Below, in pieces: positions 14,987-19,503 of a stretch of 19,503 nucleotides of DNA (position 1 is its first letter; the number at the start of each line of letters is the position of its first letter). The translations under genes were made by a program, and so were the position numbers. The notes beneath the pieces are model-generated. The model was not told the DNA's origin. It saw only the letters and a program-made list of their open reading frames with translations, and searched no databases. This DNA comes from Candidatus Helarchaeota archaeon (GTDB taxonomy: Archaea; Asgardarchaeota; Lokiarchaeia; Helarchaeales; HEL-GB-A): positions 1 through 19,503 of the forward strand of contig JABXJU010000071.1 of the NCBI GenBank assembly GCA_013375405.1, read 5' to 3'.

Positions 14987-17386
14987 ATGGATTCGGATCC
15001 ACCCATGAAAGTCTTTGTCTTATCCTTTGGTACAATTGAGCTCCTTGATGGAATACTTGTTATAGATACAGATTTGAGCTATAAAACATTCGAGAAAGAA
15101 TATATTGAGGTTTTGAGTCAAGCCGGTAAAGATATAAAAAAAATATTGAAAAATACCTTCGAAAATGGCGAATATGAAATAAAAGATTCCATAAAGGAAG
15201 ATTTGCTCCTAGAAGTTCTGGAAAAATTAGAGGCATATGATAATCCAAGTTTCAACTTTTCTGAAACATTTGAACCTTCAAAAGGAGAAACCAGTTCAGA
15301 TGAACCCATCCAGACAGAGGATTTAGAGCCTCCTGAACAAGAGGAACCCGATATTTTTGAGGAACCAGAAATATTAGAAAATTATGAATCCGAGATGCTT
15401 GAAGAACCACTACAATCTACTTTAGAAGACCAAGCAGAATCAAAATCAGAAAATGAACGCGGTGCAGTGGATCTGCAAGATGTATTACCAACAATAAATC
15501 TTGAAGATACTTTAGGAAAACCAGAAATTCCAGAATTTCCAGTGGAAGAAGAGCCTATGCTCCCTACAGAAATAGATACAGAAGGCGTAGCTAGTAAATT
15601 TCTTGTTCAGCTGACAGAAAATGCTGATTTTAAACTAGATCATGACCAAAAAATCCAAGATGCCACAGTTACTGGTAAAATTCTTTTAAAGAATTCAGGT
15701 AAAAATGATCGCATCTGGGATATTAATTTAAATCTAGATAAGTCAAAGATTAGAACCACCTCATTAAAGCAAAATCATTTTCATATAAACGAATTAAGCC
15801 CTGGGAAAACATGGGAACAAGATTATACGGTTAGAAATCCGAAAAAAGTACCAATTCTTTTTAAAGAAAGTATTGACACATTCTTGGAAAATTCCGAAGA
15901 AATTCATACTTTAATTCCAAAGCAAGAGACCGTGTTAGAATTCAATTTTTTCCTTGAAAATCAGGAAAATCACGAAATAACCAATTTGAAACTGGAAAAG
16001 GAGTTTCCTGAAGCATTCACTAGTTTGAAGCTTATTGATGAAATCCCTTCTAAAACTGAGCTCGAATTTGAAGATCAAATATTGACATGGAAAGTTTTAA
16101 GCCTAGAACCAGAACAAGCAATCAATTTGAAAATTCAGGGTAAAATTTCACCCCCGAGTATAGATAATATTAAAACGGGTCCAATAAGGATAAGCTTCAC
16201 TAATTCAAATGATCTTTATTCAACTTTAATGTTTGAAGATGTCTCCAGCATTAGTAAAAACATGTATTATATTGAAAAAGACGAGAAAGTGCAATTTCCT
16301 AATAATTGGAATTGTAGGTTCATCTTTGAGAATAAATCCGAATTCCCTATTCTACTAGAGAATGCTGAAATTTTCTCAGGGGATATCAGTTCCGATAAGA
16401 AAGAGATAGTTTTTCGTACCATCAATGAAATCATTTATCCAGCAGATGATGAGTGGAGATCTCAAGAATGGACCGTCATTGATGAAGATGTTCCTACATT
16501 CGGGAAAAATATGAAATTTAAAATTGTCCCAAGCACTACCAAATCTTTGATTGTGAATATATCGATAGATGAGGTTGAACTACCGCTTCTCTGGGCAGAA
16601 GTACGAAAGACTTATTCAGTTCCGGAGATAGCATCGTATGTTGATACTTCAGTCGAAGTAAAGACTTCCATAATCAATCAAGGCGATGCTGAGATCAATG
16701 AATTAACAATAAAAGATTTCATTCCCGAGAATTTTATCCCTCCAAGTTTAGATGATATTAAATTCCTCCTAAATGGAAAAGTATTAGATAAAAGTAAACA
16801 AAAAATTGAACTCTATTTCAACAGAGAACCGGATACAGATGATTCTTCAGAACCTCATCAGCTCCACATTCAATTAGTGAATTTGCAAGATAGCATTGGG
16901 GCAATCAAGAAAAAGTCCAAGCTTGAACTCCAATATGCTCTTAAGGCCATCAAACCACCTCCCGATAAAGTTTATACATTCCCTATTACAGTTACCGCTA
17001 ATACTCAGTCTGAGGGGCCATCTTTAGAAATAACACCGGATATGGTCGAGAATTCCGAAATAAAAGTCACTCACCGGCGCAGGAAACTAACCGTGGGAAA
17101 ATCAGTCTTTCCTGGAGATGCTACTGGTGAATATGAGATTTTAATGGTGTTCAAAAATCGTGGAAATACCCCTATTGAAAATGCCGTTATTTCTGATTTA
17201 GTTCCTACTAATTTCAAACTATTAACTTCTGAACCTAAAGCATCCATAAGCGAAATCGAAACAAAAACACTATTAGAATGGAAATTTGATGTCATTGAGC
17301 CTGGAAAAAAACTTGAGATTACTTATAAAATAAAGGGGACCGGCGAATACAAAACCAGCGACGCCGAAATATTTCATAAAGGATAA
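14987..17386 (+). CDS. Large soluble protein: acidic linker plus tandem DUF11-like beta-sandwich domains
   Basis: The protein has about 799 residues and is not a family I can name. A folded N-terminus (about 1-85, MKVFVLSFGTIELLDGILV...) is followed by a Glu/Pro/Ser-rich disordered linker (about 85-200). The rest is beta-rich with tandem Ig-like or DUF11-like units. Examples are ENQENHEITNLKLEKEFPEA, IINQGDAEINELTIKDFIPE and FKNRGNTPIENAVISDLVPT, each being an N-x-G/N turn, a strand, and a D-x-x-P end, followed by LxWxxxxLEP-type segments. Such domains are usually on secreted proteins, but no signal peptide, membrane segment or sorting motif is visible here. ATG 14987 is the first ATG; GTG 14957 and ATG 15005 are alternatives and none has a strong binding site. 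It probably shares a transcript with the phosphodiesterase gene just upstream. Confidence 0.75.
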   Translation: MDSDPPMKVFVLSFGTIELLDGILVIDTDLSYKTFEKEYIEVLSQAGKDIKKILKNTFENGEYEIKDSIKEDLLLEVLEKLEAYDNPSFNFSETFEPSKGETSSDEPIQTEDLEPPEQEEPDIFEEPEILENYESEMLEEPLQSTLEDQAESKSENERGAVDLQDVLPTINLEDTLGKPEIPEFPVEEEPMLPTEIDTEGVASKFLVQLTENADFKLDHDQKIQDATVTGKILLKNSGKNDRIWDINLNLDKSKIRTTSLKQNHFHINELSPGKTWEQDYTVRNPKKVPILFKESIDTFLENSEEIHTLIPKQETVLEFNFFLENQENHEITNLKLEKEFPEAFTSLKLIDEIPSKTELEFEDQILTWKVLSLEPEQAINLKIQGKISPPSIDNIKTGPIRISFTNSNDLYSTLMFEDVSSISKNMYYIEKDEKVQFPNNWNCRFIFENKSEFPILLENAEIFSGDISSDKKEIVFRTINEIIYPADDEWRSQEWTVIDEDVPTFGKNMKFKIVPSTTKSLIVNISIDEVELPLLWAEVRKTYSVPEIASYVDTSVEVKTSIINQGDAEINELTIKDFIPENFIPPSLDDIKFLLNGKVLDKSKQKIELYFNREPDTDDSSEPHQLHIQLVNLQDSIGAIKKKSKLELQYALKAIKPPPDKVYTFPITVTANTQSEGPSLEITPDMVENSEIKVTHRRRKLTVGKSVFPGDATGEYEILMVFKNRGNTPIENAVISDLVPTNFKLLTSEPKASISEIETKTLLEWKFDVIEPGKKLEITYKIKGTGEYKTSDAEIFHKG

Positions 17387-17405
17387 AAGAGATAATTTTG
17401 AAGGT

Positions 17406-18110
17406 TTATTTTTTTACTGAAATATCCTCTAAATCCGAGTATAATAAATCTTGATTTTCAAGTCTGATTTTAGTTTTTAATGCCATAATTTCCACGCCAC
17501 CCACAAGTGCCCTATAAAATGCTTCCTTGAATTGCGGATCGAGTTCCTTATTAGGTCGGAACGTATTGGGATCGCCTCTTAATCCAATGAAATAGACAAT
17601 GGTTCTGTAACCTTGTTTCGTGGCACTTACTAAATCGAGCAAATGTTTTGCTGATCTTTTACTTACTGCATCTGGGAAAAGCATCTGTTGATCTTGAACC
17701 AAAGTACATAATTTTAATTCGGCTAGACACTTACTTTTTTTATTTTCTAACAGGTAATCGATTCTTGAATTACCTATTTTGTATTCCCTCTTTTTTACTT
17801 TATAACCTTTGAGTTCTTCCAATTTATTACCTTTTAAGTGCTCCTCAAAAATCCAATTTGAAACCCTTGTATCTATACATACAATAATTTTATCAAACTC
17901 AATAGCAATTAAATCATATTGCGTCTTTCGTTTAGGATTATCAGTTTTCTTAATATATACAGGAGCGTCTTTGGTTAATAGTTCGACTAACCTTCCAGTA
18001 TTCGCTATAAAGACTTTCTCGCTTGTTTTTCCCTTACTAACAAGTCCAGTATATCTATTAATTCTTTTTTCGAATTTATAACCGCTTATAATATCCACTA
18101 TTTTGAACAT
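17406..18110 (-). CDS. sfsA: SfsA family protein
   Basis: The protein has 234 residues, the same size as typical SfsA. Family motifs are seen in order: FIANTGRL (34-41), RKTQYDL (61-67), WIFEEHL (86-92), SRIDYLL (115-121), AELKLCTLV (130-138, usually EVKxxTL), FPDAVSKRSAKHLLDL (145-160) and a C-terminal DPQFKEAFYRAL. SfsA proteins have a nucleic-acid-binding region plus a PD-(D/E)XK-like nuclease fold, and the Asp118/Glu131/Lys133 group fits that site. The E. coli protein was named for an effect on maltose gene expression; its role in archaea is not settled. ATG 18110 is chosen over ATG 18134 because it has GAGAGAG just upstream and because the TATA-like element at 18134-18141 would start transcription close to it. 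Confidence 0.93.
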   Translation of the reverse strand: MFKIVDIISGYKFEKRINRYTGLVSKGKTSEKVFIANTGRLVELLTKDAPVYIKKTDNPKRKTQYDLIAIEFDKIIVCIDTRVSNWIFEEHLKGNKLEELKGYKVKKREYKIGNSRIDYLLENKKSKCLAELKLCTLVQDQQMLFPDAVSKRSAKHLLDLVSATKQGYRTIVYFIGLRGDPNTFRPNKELDPQFKEAFYRALVGGVEIMALKTKIRLENQDLLYSDLEDISVKK

Positions 18111-18133
18111 AAAACTCTCTCTTTCGTAAAACA

Positions 18134-18141
18134 TTTATAAA
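18134..18141 (-). promoter_or_regulatory. TATA box for sfsA
   Basis: TTTATAAA is a consensus-like archaeal TATA element. Its centre is about 27 bases from the sfsA ATG at 18110, which suggests a short-leader or leaderless transcript, though GAGAGAG also lies before the ATG. It sits in the 40-base gap after the acyl-ligase gene, so sfsA may be transcribed on its own. Confidence 0.4.
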
Positions 18142-18150
18142 TCTTTGTTC

Positions 18151-19377
18151 CTAAAGCCACTCGACAACAGAGGAACAACCAATTCCTTCTTTGTCTTTGA
18201 TCCGTCCCTTAATTCGGAATGTGGCCCCTTCATACCCACATTCAGAACATTTATTTTTCGAGATTAATTCAACTAAATCATCAACAAGGATCGCATGATT
18301 AATTGATGTATTTGCCCCGAAAGGAGTTACAACTTCAAGGAATCCAGTTTCTCCCACATTTACAGGTTCTAGTTTATCCCTATCTCTAACTATGATTCTT
18401 GCATAAGGTGGGCAGTGCATTATAAAATCGTTGTGCTTACTTGACCAGTGACTCCCAAAAATTATCGGGGTTTCGGTAAAACCATAAATATCGATGATTT
18501 TACTCTCCTCGGTGCCAAATGCATCAATAATTTCTGAAACAAATTCTGATTTATCAATTGGATCATATTTCATTTGAGCTTTATGTCCATCCCATCCCCC
18601 TCCACCAACAACTACATCAAATTCCTTTCCCAAATTATATGTAATATTCTTTTTCTTCATAATAGCAATAAAATTCTTTACCAGTTCGGCACTGCCGCCT
18701 AATGCTAAATACATTCGTTCATCCTCTGGCTTTTCTAAATTCTTATTAAAAGTCTTAAAAACAAATTTTGAGTTGATAACGAATGCCCCTACCAAGCTTC
18801 TCGTAAGTATTATGGCTTTTAATGCCCTTAAAAATGAAAATTTAATGAGAAATTTCATCTTAGCCATAGTTTTATTTACTTCATAAAAATTACTAGAATA
18901 TGACCGCGCAGGTCTTACCTTGGTATATCTCATTACAATTCGATTCAATATGTAGATACTTGGGGAAAAAAGTGAGATGAATGCTCTATCCCAATCTCGC
19001 GGAATGAAATCTAAAAAACATTTTTTAGCCATCTCAAATAGGAAATCAACGTCACTATTATTAATCCCAACAAGAGAAGGATCACCAGTTGTGCATGAGG
19101 AGACATTCCAATACTTAAATTCTGGTGAGCTTGCTGGAATTTTCAACAACTCGTTATAAAAATTTGCACTCTGTTTATAAAAGGGTGTTAAAATATATGG
19201 AATTGTTTCTAATTCATCGATCGAATTTAAATCCTCTAGATGAAAGTCCCTTCTCTTCACCAATTCCTTGTAGTATGCATTTGATTCAATCGATTCAGCA
19301 ATAACGTCTCGCATCAACTCGATGAATTCATTATCCTTATATTTCTTTTCAATAACCAACGATTTACTTATTGTCAT
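18151..19377 (-). CDS. LuxE/PaaK-like acyl-adenylate-forming enzyme
   Basis: The protein has about 408 residues. It matches the LuxE (acyl-protein synthetase) branch of adenylate-forming enzymes. It has an N-terminal YYKELVKR and IPYILTPFYKQ, the phosphate loop SSCTTGDPS (about 93-101), GGGGWDGH (about 258-265), the adenylation motif IDIYGFTETP (about 295-304), GETGFLEVVTPFG, and a C-terminal GRIKDKEGIGCSSVVEWL. LuxE activates a fatty acid with ATP and holds it on a Cys near the C-terminus; the Cys of GIGCSS could serve that role. Its usual partner, a LuxC acyl-CoA reductase, is not in this window. ATG 19377 has AGGAT upstream and is preferred to a GTG at 19434, which has no room for a binding site. 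The 40-base gap to sfsA suggests possible read-through. Confidence 0.8.
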   Translation of the reverse strand: MTISKSLVIEKKYKDNEFIELMRDVIAESIESNAYYKELVKRRDFHLEDLNSIDELETIPYILTPFYKQSANFYNELLKIPASSPEFKYWNVSSCTTGDPSLVGINNSDVDFLFEMAKKCFLDFIPRDWDRAFISLFSPSIYILNRIVMRYTKVRPARSYSSNFYEVNKTMAKMKFLIKFSFLRALKAIILTRSLVGAFVINSKFVFKTFNKNLEKPEDERMYLALGGSAELVKNFIAIMKKKNITYNLGKEFDVVVGGGGWDGHKAQMKYDPIDKSEFVSEIIDAFGTEESKIIDIYGFTETPIIFGSHWSSKHNDFIMHCPPYARIIVRDRDKLEPVNVGETGFLEVVTPFGANTSINHAILVDDLVELISKNKCSECGYEGATFRIKGRIKDKEGIGCSSVVEWL

Positions 19378-19503
19378 TTTTATAATCCTACAACTACCAT
19401 CATTTCTATTGTTATCTATACTTTGACTATCCACCTTATATTATCTGTTTTTTTTTTCCCAGTTTGAACTTTTAAAGTTTTTTTCCAGTTATTCGTTCCT
19501 GCT

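Noticed and set aside
1..19503. CRISPR arrays, tRNA or rRNA genes, insertion sequences, attachment sites
   Set aside because: No regularly spaced repeats, cloverleaf-like segments, transposase motifs or flanking inverted repeats were seen by eye.

Overview
The window looks like a piece of an Asgard-type archaeal chromosome. It is AT-rich, with Shine-Dalgarno motifs, TATA-like boxes and T-tract ends of archaeal style. It encodes SMC, ScpA and ScpB proteins beside Arf/Ras-superfamily small GTPases and a probable longin-fold protein, a mix typical of Asgard archaea. No rRNA, tRNA, CRISPR array, transposase or integrase was seen, so the assignment rests on protein content and is an inference.

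Left part (1-3610): the start of a secreted FG-GAP/VCBS-repeat protein that runs off the left edge; a duplicated-repeat membrane protein; a small plus-strand remnant that appears to belong to the same membrane family and is broken by a frameshift; a cysteine-rich protein with multiple zinc ribbons; and a class I SAM-dependent methyltransferase.

Central part (3757-13383), the most interesting: a complete SMC-kleisin-KITE set interleaved with small-GTPase genes. On the minus strand, in transcription order, are an HhH-Arf-like GTPase, ScpA (kleisin), a short ScpB and a longin-like/coiled-coil protein. Then comes a second HhH-Arf-like GTPase on the plus strand, and then a long ScpB with an acidic N-terminal tail and SMC, again on the minus strand. 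The two GTPases are paralogs: both carry an N-terminal helix-hairpin-helix-like region, a GLDxAGKT P-loop, a KPTKG switch I, LGGQ in switch II and HKxD in place of NKxD. The two ScpB proteins are divergent, which would fit a KITE heterodimer. I infer a GTPase-regulated chromosome-organising complex.

Right part (13454-19503): an alkaline-phosphatase-superfamily phosphodiesterase followed closely by a large soluble protein with an acidic linker and repeated DUF11-like beta-sandwich domains; then SfsA and a LuxE/PaaK-like acyl-adenylate-forming enzyme on the minus strand. Gaps between genes are all below 300 bases. They hold probable promoters, short T-tract terminators and one small inverted repeat upstream of smc.
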